From NCBI GenBank assembly GCA_003170475.1, contig PMZI01000014.1, forward strand, positions 89,546 to 153,545: DNA of 64,000 nt. The letters run 5' to 3'. Position numbers and translations under genes: made by a program. This DNA is from Ignavibacteriota bacterium. GTDB taxonomy: Bacteria > Bacteroidota > Ignavibacteria > UBA10030. A model generated the notes under the pieces. The model did no database searches and had not been told where the DNA came from. It worked only from the letters and a program-made list of their open reading frames with translations. The number at the start of each line of letters is the position of its first letter. Within the stretch, counting starts at the first letter, position 1. Below are positions 9,738 through 21,080 of the stretch, piece by piece.

Positions 9738-10538
9738 CTACGCCCCTTTCTTCTTTTCTTGAAGGCTTCGAATGCGTGACAGCACGATCCCGCACGCGAC
9801 TCCCACATTCAGCGATTCTGCTTTTCCGTATTTGGGGATTCGGACGACTTCGTCCGCTAAAGCACGGATCTCGCCAGCAACACCATGGGCCTCGCTCCCC
9901 AAAATAATCGCGAGTTTCCCTGACATCGGTTTTTCATCGTAGGATTGCTTCCCATCTCCCGAGAGAGCAATCACAGAGAAACCGAGGTCCTTGAGCATCA
10001 GTAGAGCAGAGGGGAGTTCAACACACTCGATGATAGGTAGATGAAAGATCGAACCCACTGTTGATCGAATGACCTTATCGTTGTAAAGATCGACGCACCC
10101 TTTTCCCAAGAGGAGCGCATCAACATTGAACCAATCTGAAGATCGAATAATCGAGCCAAGATTGCCGGGATCACTCACCGAATCTGCCACGACAATCACC
10201 GAAGCCTTCTTGAGGAGCTCAGGGGCAAGCGAATTGCTCTTCTGTTGGACCACAGCGATTACACCCTGCGCATGGACGGTGTCTGCAAGGGAGTCGAGCT
10301 CCTTCTCCCCAAGCTCCCGTATCGCGGCTCCCCGTTCTTCGAGTTGCGAAAGGATCCCTTGATAGTCAGGATCATCGAGGTAACGTGAGAGAACGCCAAC
10401 GATGTCCACTTTTGACGAGGAATTCAGGACTTCCTTGAGTGCCCGCCACCCTTCAAGAACGAACTTCTGTTCCGCTTGACGGTTCTTCTTCTGCGACAAA
10501 GATCGAACAAGCTTGATTTCGTTTTTGGTGATGCGCAT
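9738..10538 (-). CDS. TrmH/SpoU-family RNA 2'-O-methyltransferase
   Basis: DSVSDPGNLGSIIRSSDWF, LAIILGSEAHGV, VRIPKYGKAESLNVGVACGIVLSRI; SPOUT motifs 1-3. Confidence 0.93.
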   Translation of the reverse strand: MRITKNEIKLVRSLSQKKNRQAEQKFVLEGWRALKEVLNSSSKVDIVGVLSRYLDDPDYQGILSQLEERGAAIRELGEKELDSLADTVHAQGVIAVVQQKSNSLAPELLKKASVIVVADSVSDPGNLGSIIRSSDWFNVDALLLGKGCVDLYNDKVIRSTVGSIFHLPIIECVELPSALLMLKDLGFSVIALSGDGKQSYDEKPMSGKLAIILGSEAHGVAGEIRALADEVVRIPKYGKAESLNVGVACGIVLSRIRSLQEKKKGA

Positions 10539-10618
10539 GTGCTCAATATAGAGAAAATGGCCACAAGAGACAAAAAATACGATCGTTGAACGTCATGTTC
10601 CGTTGCAATGTCGACAGG

Positions 10619-12265
10619 CTACTTTTCGTATTCTCCCCAAACATTTCTCAAGGCATCGGAAATCTCGCCGATGGTCGCATATGCTTCCACAGCGGCAAGA
10701 ATCGATGGGATGAGATTGTCGTTACCACCAGCGTCGGTTTGGATTTTCTTCAGCTTCGCCTCCACTTTAGTACGGTCTCTCGTTGCTTTGGTCGCCTGAA
10801 GTTTCCTGATTTGTTTCGTCCGCATTTCTTCGTCGATGCGGAGTGTGTCCGGCCTCTGCTCTCCCTCGAGCCGGAAATCGTTCACCCCAACGATGACTTT
10901 CTCCTTCCGTTCAATTGCCATTTGATATTTGTATGCGCTCTCCGCGATCTCCGATTGATAGAACTGCTTTTCGATCGCCTGAACGGCTCCACCAAGGTCA
11001 TCCACCTTGGCAATGTAGTCCCAGACTCTCTGCTCGATCTCGTCGGTCATCGATTCCACGAGATACGATCCTCCGATAGGGTCGATGGAATCGGCAACCC
11101 CGGATTCGTGGCCGATAATCTGCTGGGTTCGCAGAGCAAGTCGGACAGAGTCTTCGGTAGGGAGGGCGAGTGCCTCGTCGCGGGAATTTGTGTGAAGTGA
11201 CTGACAACCTCCGAGCACCGCTGCAAGTGCCTGCAGAGTCACCCGGACCACATTGTTTTCGATCTGCTGGGCCGTAAGGGTAGATCCTCCTGTTTGAGCA
11301 TGAAACCGCAACCTCATGGTCTCTTCCTGCTTTGCGCCAAACCGCTCTTTCATGATCTTCGCCCAGATTCTGCGTGCAGCCCGAAACTTTGCAATCTCCT
11401 CAAAGAAATTGTTATGGGCATTAAAGAAAAAGGAAAGCTGTCCACCGAATCTGTCAACGTCGAGCCCGCGATCAACAGCAGCCTGGACGTATGCGATCGC
11501 ATTCGTCAATGTGAAAGCCAGCTCCTGAACGGCAGTCGCGCCGGCCTCACGAATGTGGTATCCACTGATGGAGATCGTGTTCCATCGCGGCAGATGATCA
11601 CTGCACCATTCAAAGATATCCGTCACCAATCGCATCGAAGGCTGAGGAGGAAAAATGTGCGTTCCTCGAGCAATGTATTCCTTCAGGATATCGTTCTGAA
11701 TTGTCCCGGAAATCGTTGCGAGGTTAGCTCCCTGCTTTCTCGCCACGGCGACATACATACACAAGAGTGTCGCCGCGGTGGCATTAATAGTCATGGACGT
11801 GGTCACTTGATCAAGACGAATCCCGTCAAATAAGGTTTCCATATCCGCCAGAGTGTCGATTGCGACACCGACCTTTCCTACCTCTCCCTCCGCCAACGGA
11901 TGATCCGAGTCGTAACCGATTTGCGTTGGGAGATCGAATGCAACTGACAATCCAGTTGTCCCCTGATCGATGAGATAGTGATAGCGTTTGTTCGATTCCT
12001 CTGCCGTCCCAAAGCCTGCATATTGACGCATCGTCCACAAACGGTTCCGATACATCGAGGGGTAGATTCCACGCGTGAAGGGATACTCTCCGGGAAATCC
12101 CGACTGCGTTTCATACTCAGACTCGGGCGGTAGATACAATCGTTCGACCGTCATCCCAGAATCTGTTGAGAAGGGAGTCTTTCGTTCCGGAGACTTCACA
12201 AGAGACGGCTTCACCCGTTCTTCTTGCCAACGCTCGAATTGTTTCTTGATCGGGCTCTTCATCAT
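10619..12265 (-). CDS. Methylmalonyl-CoA mutase family protein, catalytic (alpha) chain without B12-binding domain
   Basis: [63 protein letters not shown]; the 548-aa ORF ends before any DxHxxG cobalamin module. Confidence 0.93.
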   Translation of the reverse strand: MMKSPIKKQFERWQEERVKPSLVKSPERKTPFSTDSGMTVERLYLPPESEYETQSGFPGEYPFTRGIYPSMYRNRLWTMRQYAGFGTAEESNKRYHYLIDQGTTGLSVAFDLPTQIGYDSDHPLAEGEVGKVGVAIDTLADMETLFDGIRLDQVTTSMTINATAATLLCMYVAVARKQGANLATISGTIQNDILKEYIARGTHIFPPQPSMRLVTDIFEWCSDHLPRWNTISISGYHIREAGATAVQELAFTLTNAIAYVQAAVDRGLDVDRFGGQLSFFFNAHNNFFEEIAKFRAARRIWAKIMKERFGAKQEETMRLRFHAQTGGSTLTAQQIENNVVRVTLQALAAVLGGCQSLHTNSRDEALALPTEDSVRLALRTQQIIGHESGVADSIDPIGGSYLVESMTDEIEQRVWDYIAKVDDLGGAVQAIEKQFYQSEIAESAYKYQMAIERKEKVIVGVNDFRLEGEQRPDTLRIDEEMRTKQIRKLQATKATRDRTKVEAKLKKIQTDAGGNDNLIPSILAAVEAYATIGEISDALRNVWGEYEK

Positions 12266-12339
12266 ATTCTCCCAGCACCCACTATGTAATTGTGTATCGT
12301 TACCTATGTTGCTCTTTTTCGTTTGTCGATAGCGTTGTT

Positions 12340-14766
12340 CTAGAAAAAGGATATCAGATGGCTGTTCCGCCAGGCTTCACTTCGGAAGTGATCTCCATCG
12401 CTTGTGATCACGAGAGCGCCCTGGAGATCAGTTCTCCTCGTTTCAATTTCCAACGATTCGTATCTGGAAAGTGTCACAGGTGCCGGATGCTTGAACTTGT
12501 TCTCGCGCCCGACGGAGATCAACGCTAGTTTCGGCTTCACAGTTCTCAGGAAGTCGGCGCCCGAGGCAGTAGCTGAGCCGTGGTGTGCCACTTTGATCAC
12601 ATCGCTTGTGAGAACCGCGGCGCCGCCATCAAGAAGTTCGTCTTCGACCCGCGTACTTGCATCCCCCGTGAGAAGCAGCGTCGATCGACCGTAAGCAACT
12701 TTGAGCACGATAGACTCATCATTCAGGTCACGCGGACGGATTGCGGGAGCAGCATGCAGTACAAAGATGCGTGTCGTTGAGTCAAATTGCAAGGATTCTC
12801 CCGCACGAACGAGAAGAATAGGAATTCCCATCCCTCGTGCCCGGGTGAGCGTCTCGGCGAACGGCCGGCTTGGACATGACGAATCCGACAGTATCAGCCG
12901 CCGAATCTTGAAGTTGTCCATCAGATACCTGCAGCCACCAATATGGTCGTCATGTGGATGAGTAAGGACGATCGCATCGAGATCCTCGATTCCCTTTCTT
13001 TTCAAAAGAGGGGCAATCATCCGCTCGCCTGAATCGTTCGTCATTACTTTAGGACCAGTGTCGACGAGGATCGCGTGCCTGTTCGGAAGCTCCAGAAGAA
13101 TAGCATCTCCCTGCCCGACATCGATGACGGTTGCACAGAGAACCGGAACGGAGTCAGCGAGGACCTGTCTATAGACAATGAGGTTGCTGATGACGAGCAA
13201 TGCCACTACTGACCAGGCAAGCGCTCTCGGCTTTCGCAGACTGAAGAGTAAGGTCACGACTGTATAGTAGAACACCGTAAATGTCCCCCCCACCCTCATC
13301 GTTTCTGCATAGGCGAACGGCACCTTCGAACACCACATGACAAATTTCAAAAGCACAGATGTGAGAAGATCGTCCAAAGCCGCATAGCCTGCGGCAATCC
13401 AGTTGGAGACAAATGAAAAGGCCACCGTCGCAAAACCGAGCAAGACATTTATTCCGCTCACCGGGACGACAATCAGATTGGCAATGACGGCGACGAGAGA
13501 GACTCGGCCAAAGTAGAATGCCGTGAAGGGCAGCGTTCCAATCTGTGCCGCGAGCGAAACAACGAAGAGTTGGAGTCCGGACTTGACAAGACCGATCTGC
13601 ACAAACTTGCCTGGGATCATCCCGATGAGAGGCTCCAACTTCGGATAATAATAGACGATCGAGATCACCGCCGCAAATGAGAGCTGGAAGCCGACATCCA
13701 ACAGGTACAGAGGATCCCACATGAGCATGACGAGAGCCGAGAAGCCAAGTGAATTGTAGACGTCTCCTTTTCGCCCCAGGAGCGACCCTCCGAGAATCGC
13801 GCTCCCCATGATCGTTGCCCGAATAACGGACGGGCTGAGACCGGTGATCACCATATACCAGAGGAGGCCGATGAGCGTGAGAAGTGTCGCAATCTTCCGG
13901 GAGACACGAAGAAACCCGACGAGAGAAGAAAAAATCAACGCGACCACGACAACATTTGAACCGGAAACGGCGAGGATATGAATTGTTCCGGTGTTCATGA
14001 AAGACTGCTTCAGATCAGCTGAGAGATCGGCGCGATAACCAAAGACGACCCCTTTGAGATATCCGGCTTCCTCCGTCTTGTGATAGCGGTCGAAGACTCC
14101 ATAGATCCCGTTCTGTGCGCGACCGATGATGCCGGAGGGTGTCGGACCTTTCGAGCGTGCGATCAGGGCAATCGCGTTGGAGTCCCGAACAGAGATGAAT
14201 CCCTGGATGCCATTCAAAGCGAGATACCTTCCATAGTCAAATTCACCGGGGTTGCGCGCCCCCGGCAACGGCTCGAGCGTGCCAGAGAATCGGACGGCAT
14301 CTCCGATTTCCAGTGAGTCTCCATTCACCCATCGGGCAGACTTCACCACATGGACCAGCAACCGTCGACTGACGTGTTGACTGTTCGTCTGCCTGTGAAT
14401 CTCCTCAGCGTGGACAACCATTTCCGAGCGCGTGCCTTTTCGCACCGGTTCAGATTCGATTCTTCCTTCGATCCTCACCCGCTCTCCATAAAATCTTGGA
14501 CTGAGAACGTCCGCTTCGAGCTGAGAAATTCGGTCAGATCCGGCGTACCACCCGAGCACAACGACGAGGACGTGGAAAGCAAGCGTCAACCACGGTGATG
14601 CATCGAGCGTGCCGACACGAAGGATCAGTACGAGGGTTGCAGTAGCGATGACGACAAGCAAGAGAAGGCGCGGATTTCCTCCCGCGCCGCTTGCGAGTAC
14701 GATACCAAGGATGAACAACAGCGCAAGTCTCGCTGCTGGTCTACGACTCCACCACGATGCTTCCAT
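12340..14766 (-). CDS. comEC: ComEC/Rec2 DNA internalization protein
   Basis: Multi-TM competence domain ([21 protein letters not shown]) plus C-terminal metallo-beta-lactamase domain ([24 protein letters not shown]...[11 protein letters not shown]). Confidence 0.94.
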   Translation of the reverse strand: MEASWWSRRPAARLALLFILGIVLASGAGGNPRLLLLVVIATATLVLILRVGTLDASPWLTLAFHVLVVVLGWYAGSDRISQLEADVLSPRFYGERVRIEGRIESEPVRKGTRSEMVVHAEEIHRQTNSQHVSRRLLVHVVKSARWVNGDSLEIGDAVRFSGTLEPLPGARNPGEFDYGRYLALNGIQGFISVRDSNAIALIARSKGPTPSGIIGRAQNGIYGVFDRYHKTEEAGYLKGVVFGYRADLSADLKQSFMNTGTIHILAVSGSNVVVVALIFSSLVGFLRVSRKIATLLTLIGLLWYMVITGLSPSVIRATIMGSAILGGSLLGRKGDVYNSLGFSALVMLMWDPLYLLDVGFQLSFAAVISIVYYYPKLEPLIGMIPGKFVQIGLVKSGLQLFVVSLAAQIGTLPFTAFYFGRVSLVAVIANLIVVPVSGINVLLGFATVAFSFVSNWIAAGYAALDDLLTSVLLKFVMWCSKVPFAYAETMRVGGTFTVFYYTVVTLLFSLRKPRALAWSVVALLVISNLIVYRQVLADSVPVLCATVIDVGQGDAILLELPNRHAILVDTGPKVMTNDSGERMIAPLLKRKGIEDLDAIVLTHPHDDHIGGCRYLMDNFKIRRLILSDSSCPSRPFAETLTRARGMGIPILLVRAGESLQFDSTTRIFVLHAAPAIRPRDLNDESIVLKVAYGRSTLLLTGDASTRVEDELLDGGAAVLTSDVIKVAHHGSATASGADFLRTVKPKLALISVGRENKFKHPAPVTLSRYESLEIETRRTDLQGALVITSDGDHFRSEAWRNSHLISFF

Positions 14767-14772
14767 GAGAAC

Positions 14773-15675
14773 TCAAAGAAGAGATACGAGAGCCGGGGTA
14801 ACGTCCGTCAGGCTTCTCAGAATAGCACTGAGTTCCTGGCGTTTTCTCCCAGAGATGATACAGGGGACAGGATTGCGAGTGTGGGATTTTGTTGAGAGAT
14901 CTTCGATGTTTCCGTGATCACTGGTGAGGATGAGAGTGCATTCCTTTGGAGCGAAATCCTCGAGCAGACCACCGAGCATGCCGTCAAATCGTTCAAGCAC
15001 TTCAACCGCGGTTGTTACTCCCCTGCCGTGGCCTGCATAGTCGGTAAGCCAGTATTCAAAGAGTGTGAAAGCGTGTTTCTGCGAGATATTCCAGAGATGC
15101 CTACCTGCGTCGCGAGGAGTGATGACGGGAAGATCAGGGTATCCAAGTTCCGGCCACCGACCGCGCGTAATGTCTGCGGACACCGCTTCGTCGCGTCCCA
15201 ACGCCTCTGCATCCAAAATCTCGACACCTGCGTTCTGACAAGAGAGTGTTGTGACGCTGAGACGCCGTTTGCCTGAGGCGACGTAATCGAAGAACTGTTT
15301 AGGGAACGCGTTCGAGAAACAAACCGAACGCCCCTTTGCCTTTAATTGTTTGAAAATGTTCTGTTCACGAATCAAAGAATGGAGAGTCGACGGCGGGTAG
15401 GGACCAAAATGTCGGCCGATGAGCTTCGATGCATTTACTCCCGTGAAGAGCGCTGCCTGCCCTGTGCCACTCTGAGGAAGTCCAGCCACTCGGAGTGTGG
15501 CGTTCAATGGCACAACCTCCGCACGGTCCGACGAGAACCTTCGGAGGCCCAGGTAGGGGATTTTTCCGCCCAACAATGACCTAAAATGAGGTAGCCGTGC
15601 CGTGAACAGAGGATTGACTGCTGGGTCCGCCTTTCCCAACCCTACACCGTCAAGAAACAGAAATATCACGCGCAC
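14773..15675 (-). CDS. Alkaline-phosphatase-superfamily metalloenzyme (phosphoglyceromutase/phosphopentomutase-like fold)
   Basis: IFLFLDGVGLGKADPAVNP, SGTGQAALFTGVNA, LTSDHGNIEDLSTKSHTRNPVPCI. Confidence 0.83.
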   Translation of the reverse strand: MRVIFLFLDGVGLGKADPAVNPLFTARLPHFRSLLGGKIPYLGLRRFSSDRAEVVPLNATLRVAGLPQSGTGQAALFTGVNASKLIGRHFGPYPPSTLHSLIREQNIFKQLKAKGRSVCFSNAFPKQFFDYVASGKRRLSVTTLSCQNAGVEILDAEALGRDEAVSADITRGRWPELGYPDLPVITPRDAGRHLWNISQKHAFTLFEYWLTDYAGHGRGVTTAVEVLERFDGMLGGLLEDFAPKECTLILTSDHGNIEDLSTKSHTRNPVPCIISGRKRQELSAILRSLTDVTPALVSLL

Positions 15676-15700
15676 AGTTTAACTCCACTTTGGGAAATCG

Positions 15701-16153
15701 TCACGCCGTTTTGCTTTCCACCATGACAGTCACCGGACCATCATTGACAAGGTTCACATCCATCATCGCACGAAAGACACCTGTAGCAACCTTTTCATCG
15801 CCGAGAAGTGTTCTTAGATGTCTAACAAACGATTCATACAACCCCTCGGCCACCTCCGGGGGAGCAGCAGTACTATAGCTCGGTCTGTTCCCTCTCGTGG
15901 TATCGCCGTAAAGCGTGAATTGAGAGACGACCATAGCCGCGCCACCGACATCCCTCACCGAGAGATTCATTTTGCCTTGCGGATCTTCAAAGATCCGCAG
16001 GGAGGCACAGCGTTCTGCAAGATAGGCTGAGTCTTCTTCTCTGTCTTCCCGCTTCACACCGAGGAGAATGAGCATACCGTGACCAGTCGAGCTATGCTCG
16101 ACCCCGTCGATGGCCACCGAACAGCGATGAACACGTTGAATGAGAGCCTTCAT
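15701..16153 (-). CDS. dtd: D-aminoacyl-tRNA deacylase
   Basis: MKALIQRVHRCSVAIDG...VVSQFTLYGDTTRGNRPSYSTAAPPEVAEGLYE...NDGPVTVMVES. Start moved to Met at 16153. Confidence 0.95.
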   Translation of the reverse strand: MKALIQRVHRCSVAIDGVEHSSTGHGMLILLGVKREDREEDSAYLAERCASLRIFEDPQGKMNLSVRDVGGAAMVVSQFTLYGDTTRGNRPSYSTAAPPEVAEGLYESFVRHLRTLLGDEKVATGVFRAMMDVNLVNDGPVTVMVESKTA

Positions 16154-16322
16154 CACCTTCCCGATAATGAGAACATTCACCTTTTGGAGGAACAATCAAT
16201 ATCTGCAACGACAACTGACGAATATCATAGAAGCGGCGAGCCCGGGCAATTCCATCGAGTCGCTCACCCCATCTTCTTTCAACGAGGATCCTCGGGATAT
16301 AGGATTGCTCTCAAGACTCATT

Positions 16323-17210
16323 TCACGAACAGCGTCCCATGACTACGCGGGGAATGTCCTGCAGGTCGTTTACGACGCTGATCTCTTCAAATGCAGCTGT
16401 GCGGAATAAATCGCTGACACGCTCCGCCTGTCCATGCCCCACCTCAACGAGAACCCACCCGCTTTTTCGGACGAGCTGCGCCGCCACTTCTCCGATGCGG
16501 CGATAGAACTCATAGCCGTCATTTTGATCGCTGACCGCATGCTTGGGTTCAAACTGACGGACCTCCGGATCAAGCGTCTGCCATTCTTGAATCGAGACAT
16601 ACGGTGGATTGCCAACAAGGAAATCAAATTGATGTGGGAAGCGCGATTCTAATGGCGCGAAGAAATCCGCGTTTTCAAATGCGATACTCTCAGCGACGCC
16701 ATGGGCCCGCGCGTTTGTGCGTGCCACCTCGAGTGCTTCCAAGCTTCTGTCCACGCTGGTAATCCTGGACCTTTTGATGAGCTTCGCCAATGAAACCGCT
16801 ATATTCCCACTTCCGGTGCCAACATCAAGAATGCGAGTCTCCTCCTCCGCTTCCCGTTGATTGCATTTCATCATTAACTGCTCAACGAGAGTCTCTGTCT
16901 CCGGTCGGGGGATAAAAACCCTTTTGTCGACTGCGAATTGAAGCCCCATGAAGCTTGTCGTTCCTACGATATACTGAACCGGCTCGTGCGCAAGACGACG
17001 TTCGTAGAGTCCGCGGAATGCCTTCCGTTCTTCGTCACTGAGGGGCTTGTCGAAATGCGTATAGAGTTCGATTCTTTGGCATTGCAGCGCGTGGGAAAGG
17101 AGGAGTTCGACAGTCAGTCGTGCTTCGTCGAATCCGCGTCCCTGGAGATGATCAATGGTGAACTTCATCAAGTCCCGGATCGTCCAGACTTGATTCTGCT
17201 GCTCGAGCAT
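16323..17210 (-). CDS. prmC: Peptide chain release factor N5-glutamine methyltransferase
   Basis: RILDVGTGSGNIAVSLAK and FLVGNPPYV (NPPY motif). Confidence 0.94.
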   Translation of the reverse strand: MLEQQNQVWTIRDLMKFTIDHLQGRGFDEARLTVELLLSHALQCQRIELYTHFDKPLSDEERKAFRGLYERRLAHEPVQYIVGTTSFMGLQFAVDKRVFIPRPETETLVEQLMMKCNQREAEEETRILDVGTGSGNIAVSLAKLIKRSRITSVDRSLEALEVARTNARAHGVAESIAFENADFFAPLESRFPHQFDFLVGNPPYVSIQEWQTLDPEVRQFEPKHAVSDQNDGYEFYRRIGEVAAQLVRKSGWVLVEVGHGQAERVSDLFRTAAFEEISVVNDLQDIPRVVMGRCS

Positions 17211-17902
17211 TATGAGCGCCTGGATCGTTTCGATCGGGAAGGACTGGAAGGTTTCTTCATGCTGCTTTTCTTGGCAGGTTGGAGCTTTTTCTTGGGCGCT
17301 GCCGCCTTTTTCTTTGCGACAGGCGTTTTCTTCGTGGCTGACCGTGAAGTTTTTTTGGCAGACCCGTTATGGCGATCCGTCTTCTTGAGCAACTGACCCA
17401 GCTCTTTCATACGCTCATCAGAAAACGTGTGCTTGACTTCGCGTTGAAGCTTCTGCGTGCGCGCCAGGATGTCGAGCAACTGATCTTCCGTGTCCGGATC
17501 TCCTTCAGGTCTTCGTTCCCAGGCTCGAGCGAGAGCGTCCATCGTCATATCAACTTTCTTCCGAATAAGGCCGCCGATCACTTCCGGGGTTAGTTCCACG
17601 CTGCGAAGCTTCACCCGATCGCCGGAATAGAATCCCAGGCTTTCGAGGTCTTCTTCCTGCTGTGACCCATCGCGCGGGAGATCCTCCAACGGCTCGCCAT
17701 TTTCATCCAGCGAAGCAAGGAACTCGAACCGAGTATCTCCTTCGAGGAGCGCAGTGAAATCTGGTAGCACGGGAATCTCAAATCCCTGAGACTTCCCCTG
17801 CTTCTCAACAGCTTCCCAAATTTTCTTGACGGGGACGACGACGTCTTTGTCTGAGGCAAGGATCCGTTCAGCTTCGTTGAGACAGCGCTCGTACACAAAC
17901 AC
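17210..17902 (-). CDS. Hypothetical protein with histone-H1-like Lys/Ala/Pro/Ser-rich C-terminal tail
   Basis: Complete ORF overlapping the prmC start (TAATG); tail SAKKTSRSATKKTPVAKKKAAAPKKKLQPAKKSSMKKPSSPSRSKRSRRS. Confidence 0.75.
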   Translation of the reverse strand: MFVYERCLNEAERILASDKDVVVPVKKIWEAVEKQGKSQGFEIPVLPDFTALLEGDTRFEFLASLDENGEPLEDLPRDGSQQEEDLESLGFYSGDRVKLRSVELTPEVIGGLIRKKVDMTMDALARAWERRPEGDPDTEDQLLDILARTQKLQREVKHTFSDERMKELGQLLKKTDRHNGSAKKTSRSATKKTPVAKKKAAAPKKKLQPAKKSSMKKPSSPSRSKRSRRS

Positions 17903-18043
17903 CTCCGGGGTTCAAACAGGCAGCAAGGACTGGTGAAAAGGTAAAGCTATTTGGAGGAAAGCGCAAGCCGCGGAGTTTGCAGTACAAGCTCTCTTCGCTC
18001 GGCATTCTGAGACGAACGAGAGTTGTGATCTTGTGAAGGGATA

Positions 18044-18078
18044 GAAAAAGGAAGAGGGTCCCCGGTGGGCAACCCTCT
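18044..18078 (-). terminator. Intrinsic terminator after the receiver-domain gene
   Basis: Minus-strand AGAGGGT...ACCCTCT stem followed by TCCTTTTTC. Confidence 0.65.
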
Positions 18079-18107
18079 GAACACATTCTAATGCCATCTG
18101 AACCGAT

Positions 18108-18515
18108 CTATCTCTTTTTCATCTTGTCGGCGAAAAGTTGCGCCGCCTTCTCGATGTCGTATCCAACCTTGGGCATATAGATCCCGCCGTATTTCTCCAC
18201 CATGGATTTCAAAGTATCGTATGCGTCCGCACTGCAGAAAAAAATCGGCGAACCACGGTTGACACCTTCGCGCCGAGCAAGTTGCAGCAAAGCAATTCCC
18301 GGAAGATGGCCCTTTAGATGGGTATCCTTAAAGTCGTTGTCGAGTATGACAAGGTTAAAGACTTCGGTGCGAAGCTTTTCCCATGTTTCGATGCTCGTGG
18401 CCGTCTCGACAATTGTGATCTCGTCTTCAAGGATGGCCGTACAGACTTCGAGCGCAAACCCATGGGATCGGCGCTGTCCTTCGTCATCGTCTGCAACCAG
18501 AACCTTATAAGACAT
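18108..18515 (-). CDS. Stand-alone response-regulator receiver-domain protein
   Basis: MSYKVLVADDDEGQRR (acidic pocket), LVILDND (phosphoacceptor Asp), FFCSAD, YMPKVG (Lys). No output domain. Confidence 0.82.
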   Translation of the reverse strand: MSYKVLVADDDEGQRRSHGFALEVCTAILEDEITIVETATSIETWEKLRTEVFNLVILDNDFKDTHLKGHLPGIALLQLARREGVNRGSPIFFCSADAYDTLKSMVEKYGGIYMPKVGYDIEKAAQLFADKMKKR

Positions 18516-18609
18516 CTTCTGCTGGTTCCTTCACAATTTGCGTTCGGAATTGGACGGAACGTACAACTTTTTAAACGCAAAAACAACCACCGTGCAACGC
18601 TGCTGCTCG

Positions 18610-20394
18610 TTATTTCTGAGCATCCTGAGTACGGACATACACTTCCTTGCCACCGACGATCGTCTTTTCGACGACAGTCGACGGAATGTCCTCTGGAACA
18701 ATCTTCATGAGGTCGCGAGACAAGACCACAAAATCCGCCAGTTTCCCTTTTTCCAATGAGCCAAGCAAATGTTCCTGAAATCCTGCGAATGCCGCCCAGC
18801 TCGTAAAACTCCGTATGGCTTCCTCTCGAGTCATCTTTTGGGAAGCATACCAACCATTGTCGAAATCTGTCGTGTCCCCGATCCCGTCGGCCGATAGTTC
18901 GAAGAAAGCCCTCACTTCCTGAGCATTTCTGGGTCTCCCTTGAAGATCGCGGCGTGTCACGGCGGCATAAATGCCCAATAAAGGAATGGGTTGTTCCACC
19001 GGGAAATCCGAGCCGCCGGGAATGATCACGCCAGTGTTCAACAGTGAACGCCAGGCATAGGCTCCGCGAACTCTAATTGGCCCAAGCCGTGCCCCTGCCC
19101 AGTGCATGTCCGAAGTGCAATGTGTCGGCTGCATGCTGGGAATAACCCCGAGTTGTTTGAACCTTGGAATATCATTCAGTGACAAGACTTGCGCATGTTC
19201 AATTCTCAGTCGACGGTCCGCGCCGGGATGCGTTTTGAGTGCCGCCTCGTACACATTGAGAATAATGTTGTTGGCCCGATCACCGATAGCGTGAGTGCAC
19301 ACCTGAAATCCATTCACCAATGCTTCATCAACTGTTTTCCTCAACGAAGCTTCATCTGTCACTGTCAGTCCTCTGTTTGCCGGATCGTCGCTATACGGTT
19401 CCAGGAGAGCAGCACCTCTTGAGCCAAGCGCGCCATCAACATACAACTTTACCGACCGAACCCACAATCGATTGTCACCATAGCCAATGATCGGCCCAAT
19501 CGCCGGCTTCAACGAGTCCCTTCCGATGAACGCATCCCACGTCTCCCCTGCTCCATCGATGGCGGCGTAAACTCTGAACGGAAACTCCTTCTTCTCAATG
19601 AGACTTTTGTAGACATCAATTTCGTTCTTATCCACTCCCATATCATGCATTCCCGTCATCCCATGGCTCAGGCATTCGTGAATTGCCAGGGTGATCGCTT
19701 CTTCTGTCTCTTTCACAGAAGGAGGCGGAAGGAACCTACTCACCAGCGACATGGCATTATCGACAAAAACGCCAGTGGGATTGCCGGACGCATCGCGTAC
19801 GATCCTGCCTCCCGTGGTATCCGGAGTCTGCTTCGAAATGCCTGCAATTTCCATCGCTCTCTTGTTCACCCACGCCGCATGCCCATCTATGCGAGCTAGA
19901 TACACGGGATTGTTCAGCGAAACACGGTCGAGAATTTCATGCGCCGGGAAACGTTTCGAGGCCCAAAGATTCTGATCCCACCCTCGCCCTCTCACCCATT
20001 GTCCGGATTCGCTCTTCTGAACTCTTTCGGCGACAAGCGTCGCGGCCTGCGCATCAGATTGAATTCCTACCAGATCGACCGTGAGCATTGCCACACCGAG
20101 GCTCATGAGATGGCCATGCGCATCCGTAAATCCCGGGAACACTGTTTTGCCCGCCAAATCCACGGTGTCTTTCGCCCGAATTTTCTTTCCAAGTTCATCC
20201 CGGGAGCCGATGGCAACTATCCGGCCGCCCCGGACAGCAAGCGCTTCTGCGACAGACTCGGTTGCGTCCATCGTGTAAATGCGGCCATTGACATAAATAA
20301 CATCAGCTTGTTCCGGAACAGTTCGAAAGAATAGATATGTGCAAAGCGCTGCACAGACAACGAGGAGAATGAACCACGCCAATTGAGTATTCAT
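18610..20394 (-). CDS. Membrane-anchored amidohydrolase family protein (YtcJ-like)
   Basis: N-terminal TM then DVIYVNGRIYTMDA..., TVFPGFTDAHGHLMSLG, QVCTHAIGDRANN, GSDFPVEQPIPLLGIYAAVTRRDLQG. Confidence 0.92.
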   Translation of the reverse strand: MNTQLAWFILLVVCAALCTYLFFRTVPEQADVIYVNGRIYTMDATESVAEALAVRGGRIVAIGSRDELGKKIRAKDTVDLAGKTVFPGFTDAHGHLMSLGVAMLTVDLVGIQSDAQAATLVAERVQKSESGQWVRGRGWDQNLWASKRFPAHEILDRVSLNNPVYLARIDGHAAWVNKRAMEIAGISKQTPDTTGGRIVRDASGNPTGVFVDNAMSLVSRFLPPPSVKETEEAITLAIHECLSHGMTGMHDMGVDKNEIDVYKSLIEKKEFPFRVYAAIDGAGETWDAFIGRDSLKPAIGPIIGYGDNRLWVRSVKLYVDGALGSRGAALLEPYSDDPANRGLTVTDEASLRKTVDEALVNGFQVCTHAIGDRANNIILNVYEAALKTHPGADRRLRIEHAQVLSLNDIPRFKQLGVIPSMQPTHCTSDMHWAGARLGPIRVRGAYAWRSLLNTGVIIPGGSDFPVEQPIPLLGIYAAVTRRDLQGRPRNAQEVRAFFELSADGIGDTTDFDNGWYASQKMTREEAIRSFTSWAAFAGFQEHLLGSLEKGKLADFVVLSRDLMKIVPEDIPSTVVEKTIVGGKEVYVRTQDAQK

Positions 20395-20990
20395 AGTTTG
20401 TTTAATTGATGGTTGAGCGCGTTAAGGGTTTCTTCATTCGGAGCAACGATTCATCGCGAGACACGGGGCGTTGGCGACTGCCAATCGATGTGACTTTGAA
20501 ATCGCTGCAACGGTGTCGGTCGGAGGAGTGAATGGCCTTCTCTCTAGCTAATAGAGAATTCGGCATGTGGAAGGCAATTTAGCGCCTTAGGGAGCGAATA
20601 GCAAACAAAAACTCCCCCCGCCTTTTCAGAACGGAGCGATCAATTGGCCGCGTTCGATTCAGTAACCCCTGCCTGTCGAACAAGCAGCACGGCTTCTGAA
20701 GATCCGATTGCTCTGTATCATGATGTCCCAACAGTTTGAAGTGCCGAGTGATGCCTTTCAGGAAGAGGCTATCCAGAATTCCTCACCATCCTTGAGATTG
20801 GGTTTGACACTCTCATGCCTGCAACCCAGCGGGATCTGTCTTGTCCATTTTCGGAATTGCACGCACAGGATTACTGCGAATTTGCTTGTTCGCCGGAATC
20901 GCGATTCCGGCTTGTTAACATTAGCGAAATTGGCTACACTGTGAAGAAAAGTCTTATACAATGGGCTCAATTCATTGAGACGAAACAGCC

Positions 20991-21019
20991 TTGACAAGGC
21001 GCTCAACAATCCCTATTTT
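20991..21019 (+). promoter_or_regulatory. Sigma70-like promoter for the alpha-mannosidase gene
   Basis: TTGACA (20991-20996), 17 nt, TATTTT (21014-21019), about 60 bp before the ATG. Confidence 0.55.
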
Positions 21020-21080
21020 CCACCTGCCTTCGCAAAAATCATGCTATTGACAGCGAATTCTTAAGGAAACGAAACGTCTC

